Source: an uncultured Latescibacterota bacterium | GTDB taxonomy: Bacteria > Latescibacterota > UBA2968 | Assembly: GCA_951812755.1 (NCBI GenBank) | Contig: OX638329.1 | Span: forward strand, 667,339 to 731,338 | Direction: 5' to 3' | DNA: 64,000 nucleotides | Shown: positions 51,300-59,480 of the stretch, piece after piece | How positions within the stretch are numbered: position 1 is the first letter of the stretch | Layout: every line of letters begins with the position of its first letter | The notes under the pieces: generated by a model | The model's input: the letters and a program-made list of their open reading frames with translations, nothing else | Database searches by the model: none | What the model was told of the DNA's origin: nothing | Translations under genes and position numbers: made by a program

Positions 51300-52720
51300 G
51301 TGTTGCCTCCGTAAATTTTTTCGATGATGCTGGTCGTGGATTGGCCTTCGATTAGGGGGATGGTGGTGACAATGCCCCCGTGGGATTCGACTTCTTCGCG
51401 TCCGACGATTTCTTCGGATTGATAGTCTCCGCCTTTGATGAGGACATCGGGCAAGAGGGCGGCTATGAGGTTTTTGGGGGTGTCTTCGGCAAAGGGGATA
51501 ATATAGTCGATGCATTCGAGGGCGGCGAGTACGCCGGCGCGGTCTTCAAGGGGTAAGATGGGGCGGTCAGGACCTTTGAGGCGGGTTACGGATTCGTCGG
51601 TGTTGAGGCCCAGGAAGAGGGCTTCGCCGTGGGCGCTGGCTTTTTGAAGATAGGTGACGTGGCCGCGGTGGATGAGGTCAAAACAGCCGTTGGTGAAGAC
51701 GACTTTTGCGCCGATGTCTTTGAGGCGGTTGCGTATTTGGATGGCCTGTTCGCGGGTGATCATTTTGTGGTCGGGGGTAGGGGCTTCGAGCATGCAGGTG
51801 AGGGCGTGCGCGAGCAGGGGGATCATGAGTTCGTGGTGGCCGGTAAAGGCGTAGCCTTTGCCGCCTTGCATGGTGGGGCGCTGTACGACGTTGACGCGCG
51901 GGCGATAGTGCTGGATCATGTCGAAGTTGGCTGTGGTGAAGTGATCGATTTTGTGGCCCAGGTTGCGGGCAATGGTGAGGGCTTTGAGAAAGAGTTCGGG
52001 GAGGATGACGGCAGAGCCGATGTTGAGGTACGCGCCGCCTTCGAGGGTGGAGACAACAGAGCAGAAGATGCGAAAGTCTTCAAAGGTCGCGCGGCCAATG
52101 GCTTCGCCGCTAACACCTGGTTGCTGGTGTGTGATGTCTGTGCCTATGGCGACGTGTACAGTGGCTGCTATGTCTAATATATGGGCATTGGCGAGGATGC
52201 TGTGGTCGAGATGGGGCAGGTCTGTGTCTGTGATTTTTTTGCCGAGTGCGCTGCCGTATCCGCCTGCTGATGCGTTGATGGTGTGGTTGATAAAGTCGCC
52301 GGTGTCTTGTGCCATGCCAAAGGAGCCGTCTTGAAGTCCGTGGGCGACGTCTTCGGATGTTTGTCCGTGCATGGCGATTTCGATGTCGTGGATGGCTGTG
52401 GCGCCGTTCATGGCTATGGCGGAGATGTAGCCGCGTTTCATGAGGTCGATGAGTACGGGGGATAGGCCGCATTTGATGACGTGTCCGCCAATGCCGATGG
52501 CGATGGTTTTTTTGTTCTGGATGGCACGGGCGAGTTGGCGCGCGAACTGGCGAAAATCGGCACCGATCAAGATGTCGGGCAGGCTGGTGAGAAAATGGGC
52601 AAAGGACGCGCCACTGCGCGCAGGTGTGGCAAATCCCGAGAGCGCGACTTTGCTGTCGCGTTCCGAGAGTGAGGAGGTTTTGACTTTGGAGAGGTCTATG
52701 GGAGGAAATTTTTTATGCAT
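51296..52720 (-). CDS. Fusion of an unassigned domain with heptose-1-phosphate adenylyltransferase
   Basis: The 474-residue protein has two parts. Residues about 335-470 are an RfaE2-type nucleotidyltransferase: VFTNGCFDLIHRGHVTYL (HxGH), LKGPDRPILPLEDRAGVLAA and VLIKGGDYQSEEIVG. It adenylates heptose-1-phosphate to ADP-heptose. Residues about 1-320 form a separate domain with AIGIGGHVIKCGLSPVLIDL, MNGATAIHDIEIA, and GKGYAFTGHHELMIPLLAH. I cannot assign it to a named family with confidence. The glycine-rich segment suggests a nucleotide- or sugar-phosphate-binding fold. No gmhA (SIS isomerase) is seen nearby, so the extra domain may serve a pathway step (inference). Confidence 0.75.
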   Translation of the reverse strand: MHKKFPPIDLSKVKTSSLSERDSKVALSGFATPARSGASFAHFLTSLPDILIGADFRQFARQLARAIQNKKTIAIGIGGHVIKCGLSPVLIDLMKRGYISAIAMNGATAIHDIEIAMHGQTSEDVAHGLQDGSFGMAQDTGDFINHTINASAGGYGSALGKKITDTDLPHLDHSILANAHILDIAATVHVAIGTDITHQQPGVSGEAIGRATFEDFRIFCSVVSTLEGGAYLNIGSAVILPELFLKALTIARNLGHKIDHFTTANFDMIQHYRPRVNVVQRPTMQGGKGYAFTGHHELMIPLLAHALTCMLEAPTPDHKMITREQAIQIRNRLKDIGAKVVFTNGCFDLIHRGHVTYLQKASAHGEALFLGLNTDESVTRLKGPDRPILPLEDRAGVLAALECIDYIIPFAEDTPKNLIAALLPDVLIKGGDYQSEEIVGREEVESHGGIVTTIPLIEGQSTTSIIEKIYGGNT

Positions 52721-53273
52721 GTGTGAGTATCCGGTCTATGACGTCGAATAGGTCGTTGCCGATGTAGCTTATGCGGTCGCGCGTTTGTTGGTCGATTTCT
52801 GTCAGGGCGGCTTCGCCAGAGCCGGTGCGCACGAGGGCTGCGCGACAGCCGGCATTCCACCCGGCTTCGAGGTCGGTTGCGTTGTCGCCTATCATGATAG
52901 AACCCGCGAGGTCGATGTTGTGTTCATTGGCTGCGCGTAAGATCATGCCCGGCGCGGGTTTGCGGCAGGTGCAGTTGTCTTTTCCGTCGGGGTGATGCGG
53001 GCAATAGTAGATGGCATCGATGGATGCGTTGTACGCGGACAATTGATGTTTGAGTTCGCGGTGGATTGCACTGAGTCCGGTTTCTGTGAGCATGCCGCGC
53101 CCGATGGCGGATTGGTTGGTGATTACGATGACGGGATAACCGGCCTGGTTGAGACGCGCAATGGCTTCTCCCGCGCGCGGTATGAGTTGGAGTTGTTCCA
53201 CGCGATTGAGGTAGTGTACATCGATATTTATTGTGCCGTCGCGGTCGATGAATGCTGCGGGTTTTGCGTTCAC
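52713..53273 (-). CDS. gmhB: D-glycero-D-manno-heptose 1,7-bisphosphate phosphatase
   Basis: The 186-residue HAD phosphatase starts at a GTG that overlapped the hisB stop before the insertion. Motif I is DRDGTIN (11-17), motif II ITNQSAIGRG, the zinc loop is CPHHPDGKDNCTCRKPAPGM (about 90-109), and motif III is MIGDNATDLEAG. This loop separates GmhB from other HADs, although HisB-N phosphatases look alike. Given its position it may serve heptose synthesis, histidinol-phosphate hydrolysis or both. It overlaps the next gene by 8 bp. Confidence 0.85.
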   Translation of the reverse strand: MNAKPAAFIDRDGTINIDVHYLNRVEQLQLIPRAGEAIARLNQAGYPVIVITNQSAIGRGMLTETGLSAIHRELKHQLSAYNASIDAIYYCPHHPDGKDNCTCRKPAPGMILRAANEHNIDLAGSIMIGDNATDLEAGWNAGCRAALVRTGSGEAALTEIDQQTRDRISYIGNDLFDVIDRILTHA

Positions 53274-53331
53274 AGGCTTCCTTTGGTCAAGGGTATGCCG
53301 CTGATCCTATTGTCGAGGGTGACGGCTTGTC
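53224..53331. repeat. 108-bp direct repeat, left copy (gmhB start plus scrap of hisB end)
   Basis: It matches 54666-54773 with a single difference (TCAAGGG versus TCGAGGG). This copy holds the intact start of gmhB and a leftover of the end of hisB. With the right copy it brackets the toxin-antitoxin insertion. Confidence 0.85.
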
Positions 53332-53348
53332 TGTCGGAAGTAAAGTGC

Positions 53349-53843
53349 TTATGATGGCCCTTGCTGAGCGTTTGTATTTGTCTGTTCTGATTCTTGATGG
53401 TCATTTGGATCAACGACGTTTAGACCGGTTGCTTGAGCCGCTTCTTTTAGTTCAATGTCTGAGGTTAAAAAAATGAGTTGATGTTCAGAAAAAGAAAAAA
53501 GCCCATATAAGTGCAAAGCTGATGCTAAGTGAATGGCATCAGCTCCACGGAGGGCATAATTTTTAACCAGATCAATGGCTTTTGAGATTACTTTCTCTGA
53601 GCATTGTATTTGTATGAAGTTTTCCCAGTCGGATTCTAATTCACTCTGTTTTTGATCATGTTGAATCGTATCAATTTCATCTGCTTTTCTTTTTCGCGCC
53701 AAAGTAGCGGCAACTTCTATAAATCCCAAGTTTGCACAGGCCATGAGTGGGTTTTGAGAAAATAGATCCTGTACCCATACCGTGCCCGTTTCGCGATAAT
53801 AGCGTTTTACCCAGGCACTGGCATCGAGATAATAAATAATCAT
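53349..53843 (-). CDS. vapC: PIN-domain toxin, VapC-like
   Basis: The 164-residue protein has the PIN acidic set: LDASAWVKRYYRE (Asp near 7), GFIEVAATLAR (Glu near 43), GADAIHLASAL (Asp near 100) and FLTSD (Asp near 129). Such toxins cut RNA when released from their antitoxin. It overlaps the antitoxin gene by 4 nt (ATGA). It lies inside a segment flanked by 108-bp direct repeats, so it was inserted between hisB and gmhB. Confidence 0.8.
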   Translation of the reverse strand: MIIYYLDASAWVKRYYRETGTVWVQDLFSQNPLMACANLGFIEVAATLARKRKADEIDTIQHDQKQSELESDWENFIQIQCSEKVISKAIDLVKNYALRGADAIHLASALHLYGLFSFSEHQLIFLTSDIELKEAAQATGLNVVDPNDHQESEQTNTNAQQGPS

Positions 53844-54079
53844 TTACGATCTCTCAATAAAAGTTCAGAAGCAGAGATACCCTTGCCACATACGGGTTTA
53901 ATCTTTCTAAAACTATTATCTGCGGGAACTTTTATATCTGGATCATTAGTCAATGATGTTTTGATTTGAGAAATCTCGCTTGCTTTGTTGATTTTATGGG
54001 CAAACTCTAACACCTGAAGGAGTTCGCCTTCATTTAATTGGTCTATCGTTTGGTAGAGAGATTCTTTAATCGCGCTCAT
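53840..54079 (-). CDS. VapB-like antitoxin
   Basis: The 79-residue protein starts MSAIKESLYQTIDQLNEGEL. A helical first half (LLQVLEFAHKINKA) may mediate dimerisation and a loose, charged C-terminal half could wrap the toxin. It precedes and overlaps the PIN toxin, which is the usual antitoxin position. No clear AbrB or RHH fold is visible, so the antitoxin call rests mainly on context. Confidence 0.65.
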   Translation of the reverse strand: MSAIKESLYQTIDQLNEGELLQVLEFAHKINKASEISQIKTSLTNDPDIKVPADNSFRKIKPVCGKGISASELLLRDRK

Positions 54080-54665
54080 GATATTTCTCCTTTTTATGAT
54101 CTTTTTTTCGTAATTATTTAGGTTCTCGTGGTTTCGTAGGAGGGAAATCCTTTTCCCGACCTTGATCGCGGCAGGGATGCCGCTCCTACAGCATCCTTTC
54201 CCTCATCATTTAAATGACCTAAATAGTTCATCGCGGCAAAAGAGACTGCCCATATCAATCTTACTTGCGATTGTCATTGCGGCATGGTTTTAGCCGCAAT
54301 CCAGAAGGTTTTGATGTTCACTTCTATTAAATGATCTAAATAGTTCATCGCGGCAAAAGAGACTGCCCATATCAATCTTACTTGCGATTGTCATTGCGGC
54401 ATGGTTTTAGCCGCAATCCAGAAGGTTTTGATGTTCACTTCTATTAAATGATCTAAATAGTTCATCGCGGCAAAAGAGACTGCCCATATCAATCTTACTT
54501 GCGATTGTCATTGCGGCATGGTTTTAGCCGCAATCCAGAAGGTTTTGATGTTCACTTCTATATGGGGCATGACTTACGCCACGATGCAATAGTTACTTTT
54601 TCTCTTATATGCAATTTACCTATTTCGCGTTGGAATGTAAAGGTCGTCGGTCATTGTTATGATCA
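54080..54665. other. Gene-free insertion arm made of repeats
   Basis: No coding frame is credible. The stretch carries GTAGGAGGGAAATCC-type and GCGGCAGGGATGCCGC-type hairpins (54136-54191) and a three-unit 117-bp tandem array (54211-54561). It forms the right part of the segment inserted between hisB and gmhB. Confidence 0.6.
54211..54561. repeat. 117-bp tandem repeat, three units
   Basis: Units begin at 54211, 54328 and 54445. Each contains AGTTCATCGCGGCAAAAGAG and a full ATTGCGGCATGG...AGCCGCAATCCAGAAGG palindrome. Units two and three look identical. The unit is far too long, and has no variable spacers, to be a CRISPR array. Confidence 0.85.
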
Positions 54666-54773
54666 ATATTTATTGTGCCGTCGCGGTCGATGAATGCTGC
54701 GGGTTTTGCGTTCACAGGCTTCCTTTGGTCGAGGGTATGCCGCTGATCCTATTGTCGAGGGTGACGGCTTGTC
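54666..54773. repeat. 108-bp direct repeat, right copy (hisB end plus scrap of gmhB start)
   Basis: The partner of 53224-53331. Here the hisB end is intact and the gmhB start is cut off after about 18 codons. Confidence 0.85.
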
Positions 54774-55302
54774 GCAGGGATCGGGCAACGGCTTTGAAGA
54801 TGGCTTCCATGCCGTGGTGCGCGTTGTTGCCGCGGATGAGGTCAATGTGCAGGTTCATACGGCCATTGTGCGCGAGTGCGGTGAAAAATTCGAGGCCCAG
54901 GGCTGTGGGGAATGCGCCGATGCGTTCTTCGGCGAATACGGCACAATAGATCAGGTGCGCGCGGCCAGACAGATCGACCACGGCGCGGGCGAGGGCTTCG
55001 TCCATGGGGACGTAGGCAGAGCCGAATCGCGCGATGCCGGTTTTGTCGCCCAGTGCGTTAGATAGGGCCATGCCCAGGCAGATGCCGATGTCTTCGACGG
55101 TGTGGTGGGCATCGACGTCGAGGTCGCCTTTGCAGGTGACGGTGAGGTCGAATAAGCCGTGGCGCGCAAGGGCTGTGAGCATGTGGTCAAAAAAGCCGAT
55201 GCCCGTGTCGATGTGCGATTCCCCTGTGCCCATGAGGGTGAGGGTGAGGTTTATATCGGTTTCAGAGGTTTTGCGCTCGATGTGTGCTGTGCGAGAGGAC
55301 AT
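54712..55302 (-). CDS. hisB: Imidazoleglycerol-phosphate dehydratase
   Basis: The start is placed at MSSRTAHIERKTSETDI (55302), giving 196 residues, the normal size for a single-domain enzyme. Manganese-binding motifs are present: GIGFFDHML, DAHHTVEDIGICLG, and a second HHGMEAIFKAVARSL. It carries out the sixth step of histidine synthesis. Its stop (CTGTGA) once overlapped the GTG of gmhB, and this joint is preserved on both sides of the insertion. Confidence 0.93.
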   Translation of the reverse strand: MSSRTAHIERKTSETDINLTLTLMGTGESHIDTGIGFFDHMLTALARHGLFDLTVTCKGDLDVDAHHTVEDIGICLGMALSNALGDKTGIARFGSAYVPMDEALARAVVDLSGRAHLIYCAVFAEERIGAFPTALGLEFFTALAHNGRMNLHIDLIRGNNAHHGMEAIFKAVARSLRQAVTLDNRISGIPSTKGSL

Positions 55303-55318
55303 TGGTGTGTGCCTTTTT

Positions 55319-55348
55319 GTAGGGGGCGGGTTTAAAACCCGCCCGTAC
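55319..55348. repeat. GGGCGGGTTT palindromic repeat
   Basis: GTAGGGGGCGGGTTT...AAACCCGCCCGTAC lies between hisB and the enolase-superfamily gene, next to a small GCTGATTGCTGATTGCTGAT direct repeat at its edge. Confidence 0.7.
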
Positions 55349-55354
55349 AAGCGG

Positions 55355-56773
55355 TTAGCTGATTGCTGATTGCTGATCAGCAGGTTCCGGAAGTATGCGG
55401 TCAATCAAGTCGTGTTTGTATCCAAAGCCGGGACCTTTGACTGTGGCGATGTCGATGTGGCCGTTTTGCCGGCGATAGACGCCGGGGTGTACGGCGGCTT
55501 CGGGGAGTGAGGCGTCGGGATAAAATTGCATGGCGTTGGTTTCAAAGCCCATGACAGTGCCGGCATGTGCGGTGAGCAGGGCGTGGGGAATTTGCGCGAG
55601 CATGGGATTTGTGAGGTCCTGTACCATGAGTGTCATGCCGTGTGCGCGCGCCCAGCAGAGGGAGAGCAGGGCGCCGGTTTGGGTTTTGCAGGTTTTGAGT
55701 GCTACGCCGGTCCAGCCGAGTTGTCGCCCCAGGCATATCACGCGCCAGTCGTGCGCGCTTTCGTCCATGAAGAGGGGTTTGCGCGCGGAGATGCTGTGTA
55801 CGTGGAGGGGGTTGTCGGATAGTTCATAAGCGAAGGGTTGTTCGACGTAGAGAATCATTTGATAGATGCGCGGGTGGTCGGTGAGGAGGCGGTCCAGGAT
55901 GTCGTTGACATAATCGACTTCGCGGACGGTGCAGTTGAAGTCTGTACACAGCCACATGGCGTTGTGTTCGATGCCGATTTGTCCGATGCGGACGATGCGG
56001 TCGTAATCCCATCCGGGTTCTTGTCCGGTGAGTTTGATTTTGAGGCAGGTGATGCCGTCGCGCTGTATCCAGTCGGGTAGGACCACGGGATAGCCGTCGT
56101 CGGGTTCATCGCCCGTGCGTTCAGAGTCGTCCAGGAGGTCGTTGCCGCCTACGGCGTGCCATGCGGGCAGGCGGTTTGGGCGCGGGCGGATGAGATAGTT
56201 TTCGGGATAGTGGCCGGAGAAGTTGTCGCTGATGTCTTCGGCCGGGTCGAGATAGTGCGAGAGATCGGCGTTCATGAAATCGGCATTATATGTGTCGTAG
56301 GTGTCGATGTTGTGAAGCATGCCATAAGCGTCGTGGAGGGCGAGGTCATAAGCCGATGTGCAGACGAGCGCGGATAGGCGGGGCATGTCTCCCGTGGTAT
56401 TTTGCTGTTCGGTGTTGAAGGCTGACAGGAGATTGGGGAGGATGTTTTCCTGGAATGTGTGGCCGATTTCTATGGGGTGACCGGTTGTGTTGATATCTGC
56501 CCATGCGCGTCCGATTTTGAGGCAGAAGTTTTTCATGGCCGTTTCTCTGATGGCATAAGTGAGGTGTGGCGATGGCCATGCCCAGGGCGCGCTCAAGGGT
56601 GTTTCTCCCCAGCCGCAAGCGGTGTTGCCGCGCTGGTCTTCGACGTCGATGCGGACTCTGACGCAGGTGACGCTGTCGAGTTGTTCGGTGCCAAAGCGAT
56701 AGGGGATGCGCGTTTGCACGGGGAGGAAGTAGGTGGTGACGGATTTGATTTTTATGTCTGTTGTTTTTGGCAT
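55355..56773 (-). CDS. Enolase-superfamily enzyme (mandelate racemase/muconate lactonizing type)
   Basis: The 472-residue protein has an N-terminal capping domain (1-150) and a barrel with the superfamily residues: KIKL (K-x-K type base, about 247-250), DFN and VEQP (metal Asp and Glu), MDES (third metal ligand), and ALKTCKT (second lysine). Such enzymes abstract a proton next to a carboxylate. The length exceeds the usual 350-400, with extra sequence around 160-235 (YLIRPRPNRLPAWHAVGG). It lies between hisC and hisB on the same strand, 9 bp from hisC, so it is co-transcribed with histidine genes. Its substrate is unknown. Confidence 0.8.
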   Translation of the reverse strand: MPKTTDIKIKSVTTYFLPVQTRIPYRFGTEQLDSVTCVRVRIDVEDQRGNTACGWGETPLSAPWAWPSPHLTYAIRETAMKNFCLKIGRAWADINTTGHPIEIGHTFQENILPNLLSAFNTEQQNTTGDMPRLSALVCTSAYDLALHDAYGMLHNIDTYDTYNADFMNADLSHYLDPAEDISDNFSGHYPENYLIRPRPNRLPAWHAVGGNDLLDDSERTGDEPDDGYPVVLPDWIQRDGITCLKIKLTGQEPGWDYDRIVRIGQIGIEHNAMWLCTDFNCTVREVDYVNDILDRLLTDHPRIYQMILYVEQPFAYELSDNPLHVHSISARKPLFMDESAHDWRVICLGRQLGWTGVALKTCKTQTGALLSLCWARAHGMTLMVQDLTNPMLAQIPHALLTAHAGTVMGFETNAMQFYPDASLPEAAVHPGVYRRQNGHIDIATVKGPGFGYKHDLIDRILPEPADQQSAIS

Positions 56774-56782
56774 GGGTTTGTC

Positions 56783-57841
56783 TCAGGTGAGCCTTTCAAG
56801 TGCCTCCAAAAAGCTATCGTTTTCTCGTTCTGTGCCGATGGATACGCGCAGTGCCCTGTCGAGCATGGGATAGGATGTGACGTTGCGGATGAGTATGCCC
56901 TGTTCGATCAAGCCGGTGAAGACGGCATCTGGATCGCCTACTTCAAAGAGGATGAGGTTGGCGTGTGATGGATAAGGGGTGACGCCTTCTATTTGGGCGA
57001 GGCATTGGAAGACGCGCTCGCGTTCTGAGCATATAGATGCGATGCGTTTTTGTATGAGGTCTTTGTGGTTGAGGATGGCCATGGCCGCTGTGTGCGAGAA
57101 GATGTTGATGTCAAAGGGGATTTTGCCTTTGATGATTTCGTCGCGCAAGTCGGGATGGGCGATGAGATATCCGATGCGAATGCCAGCGGCGCCAAATGCT
57201 TTGGAGAGGGTTTTGAGGACGATGAGGTTGGGGTGTTTGGGCAAGAGGTCTATGGCGGTCTGGTTGTAGAATTCGCCGTAGGCTTCATCGACCATGACGA
57301 GGGCGTTGGTGCTGGATAAGAGTTTGTCGAGGTCTGTGTTTGAGATGGCGCAGCCCGTGGGGTTGTTGGGGGAGCAGAGGATGATGAGGCGCACGTCTTT
57401 TTGGCTGGCGGCATCGCATAATTTTGGGATGTCAAAACAATAATTCTGTGTGAGGGGAACGTCGAGGACGCGCCCGCTGAATATGTCGGTGTAGAGGCCA
57501 TAGAGGGAGAATGAGGGCGAGGGGATGACGACCTGGACACCGGGTGCGGTGACGACGCCGAGGACGAGTTGCACGAGGGTGTTCGACCCGTTGCAGACGA
57601 TGAGTCCACCGGGTTGAACGCCAACGTGATTGGCGAGCGCTTCGACGAGGTCCATTTGCATGGGTTCGGGATAGCGCGACCAGGATTTGTCTCGGACAGC
57701 GCGCAAGATGTCGTCTTTCAAGCTGTTGGGTACGTCAAACGGGCTTTCGTTCTGGTTGAGCTTGATGGGACAGTCGTAGGCCGTGAGATGATACCCGTGC
57801 AGGGCGCGGACTTCGGGTTTGATGTTTTGGAGATAGGTCAT
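56783..57841 (-). CDS. hisC: Histidinol-phosphate aminotransferase
   Basis: The 352-residue fold-type I PLP enzyme has LNQNESPFDVPNSL near the front, NGSNTLVQLVLGVV, CSPNNPTGCAISN (about 183-195), VMVDEAYGEFY (Asp and Tyr contacts) and TLSKAFGAAGIRIGY, whose lysine binds PLP. It transfers an amino group to imidazole acetol phosphate. Length is standard. It is 9 bp upstream of the enolase-superfamily gene. Confidence 0.93.
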   Translation of the reverse strand: MTYLQNIKPEVRALHGYHLTAYDCPIKLNQNESPFDVPNSLKDDILRAVRDKSWSRYPEPMQMDLVEALANHVGVQPGGLIVCNGSNTLVQLVLGVVTAPGVQVVIPSPSFSLYGLYTDIFSGRVLDVPLTQNYCFDIPKLCDAASQKDVRLIILCSPNNPTGCAISNTDLDKLLSSTNALVMVDEAYGEFYNQTAIDLLPKHPNLIVLKTLSKAFGAAGIRIGYLIAHPDLRDEIIKGKIPFDINIFSHTAAMAILNHKDLIQKRIASICSERERVFQCLAQIEGVTPYPSHANLILFEVGDPDAVFTGLIEQGILIRNVTSYPMLDRALRVSIGTERENDSFLEALERLT

Positions 57842-57902
57842 GTCAATTAGGAATTAGAAATTAAAAATTAAAAATTGGGAATGGAGGATCACATTAACAA
57901 AG

Positions 57903-58020
57903 CCGTCATCGCGGCAGGGTTTTAGTCGCGATCCAGTGGTTTGTTTTTTTTTTGTTTTAATATCCTTTCAAGGCCATTAACAGTGCCGTCATTGCGGCAT
58001 GGTGTAAGCCGCAATCCAGA
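57903..58020. repeat. Two palindromic repeats between hisC and hisD
   Basis: GCCGTCATCGCGGC...GTCGCGATCCAGTGG (57903-57938) and GTGCCGTCATTGCGGC...AGCCGCAATCCAGAGG (57985-58022) belong to the 25416 family. They break the tight spacing of the his genes. Confidence 0.75.
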
Positions 58021-58053
58021 GGTTTTGCCTTTGCTTTTCATCACTGGATAGAA

Positions 58054-59373
58054 TCATTCCAGTGCAGGCTCTGTCCATCCTTTCATCCTGATCCTGATCG
58101 CATTGGCATGGGCGTCGAGGCCCTCGGTTTCGGCCATGCTGATGATGTGGCCTGCGGTTTTTTGCAGGCGTTGTTCGGTGTATTGTAGGACGCTGATGTT
58201 TTTTGTGAAGGTGTCAACGCCGACGGATGACGCGAATCGGGCGGCGCCAGCTGTGGGCAGGATGTGGTTGGTGCCCGCATAGTAGTCGCCCACGGGTTCG
58301 GATGATGCCGCGCCGAGGAATACGGCACCGGCATGGCGAACGGTTTGCAGGTGTGCCCAGGGGTCGGCGACGATGAGTTCGAGGTGTTCGGGTGCTATGC
58401 GATTGGCGAGGGCAATGCCTTCGGCGAGGTCGCGCACGACGACGATTGCGCCAAAGCGGTCGAGGGCGTTTTGTATGGCTTTGCGGTGTGTCAGGTCGGC
58501 GGCCTGGCGGGTGATTTCGGCGGCGATTTGAGTTGCGAGGTCGGCAGAGGGCGTGATGCAGACCGCGGCTTCAAAGCCGCTACCGTGTTCGGCCTGCGAG
58601 AGGAGGTCGGCGGCGATGTGTTTGGCGTTTGCGGTGTGGTCGGCGATGACGACGATTTCGCTGGGTCCGGCGATCATGTCGATGTCAACGGTTCCAAAGA
58701 CGAGTTTTTTGGCGATTTGAACGTAGGGGTTGCCGGGTCCGACGAGTTTGTCAACGCGGGGTATGGTGTCGGTGCCATAGGCGAGTGCGGCGATGGCTTG
58801 CGCGCCGAAGACTTTGTAGATTGTGCATATTCCCAGGTGATGGGCCGTGGCGAGGACAGCGGGGTGTATGGCGCCGTTTGGCTGCGGGGGCGTGGCGATG
58901 CAGAGGTGTGGGACGCCTGCGATTTGCGCGGGGATGGCGGCCATGAGCAGGGTGGAGAATAGGGGGGCACTCGCGCCGGGGATGAGCAGGGCAACGCGTT
59001 CGATGGGGAGGATGCGTTTGCCGAGGATGACGCCGTCGCCGTCTTCGATGAAATAGGATGCTTGTCGCTGGGCTTCGTGAAATTTGCGGATGTTTGTCGC
59101 GGCTGCGTCTATGATTTCGATGAATTTGGGGTCGGCATTGCGATGGGCTGCTTTGATTTCAGATTCGGGCACGCGTATGTCGGCGGTTTTCATGTCAATG
59201 CCGTCGTATTTTTTGGTGTAGGCGAGGAGTGCGCGGTCCCCCTGTTTTTTTACAGTGCTGACGATTTCTCGCACGGTTGCTTCCTGTTCGGCGGAGAAAT
59301 CAGGGCTGCGCGCGAGGATGGCGTCGAGTTTGGGGGGTGTTTTGTCGCGGTTGTATTTGATGATTTCGATCAT
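58054..59373 (-). CDS. hisD: Histidinol dehydrogenase
   Basis: The start is placed at MIEIIKYNRDK (59373), giving 439 residues, close to the family norm; the longer frame reads repeat sequence. Motifs are LIPGASAPLFSTLLM, KVFGAQAIAALAYGT, KLVGPGNPYVQIAKK, DMIAGPSEIVVIAD, NRIAPEHLEL and GDYYAGTNHILPT, covering NAD contact and the zinc and catalytic residues. It oxidises histidinol to histidine in two steps. Confidence 0.94.
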   Translation of the reverse strand: MIEIIKYNRDKTPPKLDAILARSPDFSAEQEATVREIVSTVKKQGDRALLAYTKKYDGIDMKTADIRVPESEIKAAHRNADPKFIEIIDAAATNIRKFHEAQRQASYFIEDGDGVILGKRILPIERVALLIPGASAPLFSTLLMAAIPAQIAGVPHLCIATPPQPNGAIHPAVLATAHHLGICTIYKVFGAQAIAALAYGTDTIPRVDKLVGPGNPYVQIAKKLVFGTVDIDMIAGPSEIVVIADHTANAKHIAADLLSQAEHGSGFEAAVCITPSADLATQIAAEITRQAADLTHRKAIQNALDRFGAIVVVRDLAEGIALANRIAPEHLELIVADPWAHLQTVRHAGAVFLGAASSEPVGDYYAGTNHILPTAGAARFASSVGVDTFTKNISVLQYTEQRLQKTAGHIISMAETEGLDAHANAIRIRMKGWTEPALE

Positions 59374-59446
59374 GGGTAAAAAGTATCCGCAGAAAAAAAC
59401 GCGAATAATTTGAGCGTTTTTCGCAGATGAACACAGATAAAATGAA

Positions 59447-59472
59447 TGTAGGGGCGGGTTTCTAACCCGCCC
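59447..59472. repeat. GGGGCGGGTT palindromic repeat
   Basis: GTAGGGGCGGGTT...AACCCGCCC lies between hisG and hisD. It may act as a transcript hairpin in the operon. Confidence 0.7.
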
Positions 59473-59480
59473 AATTTCAT

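Noticed and set aside
54211..54561. Possible CRISPR array
   Set aside because: Units are 117 bp, whole units are identical and there are no unique spacers or cas genes.
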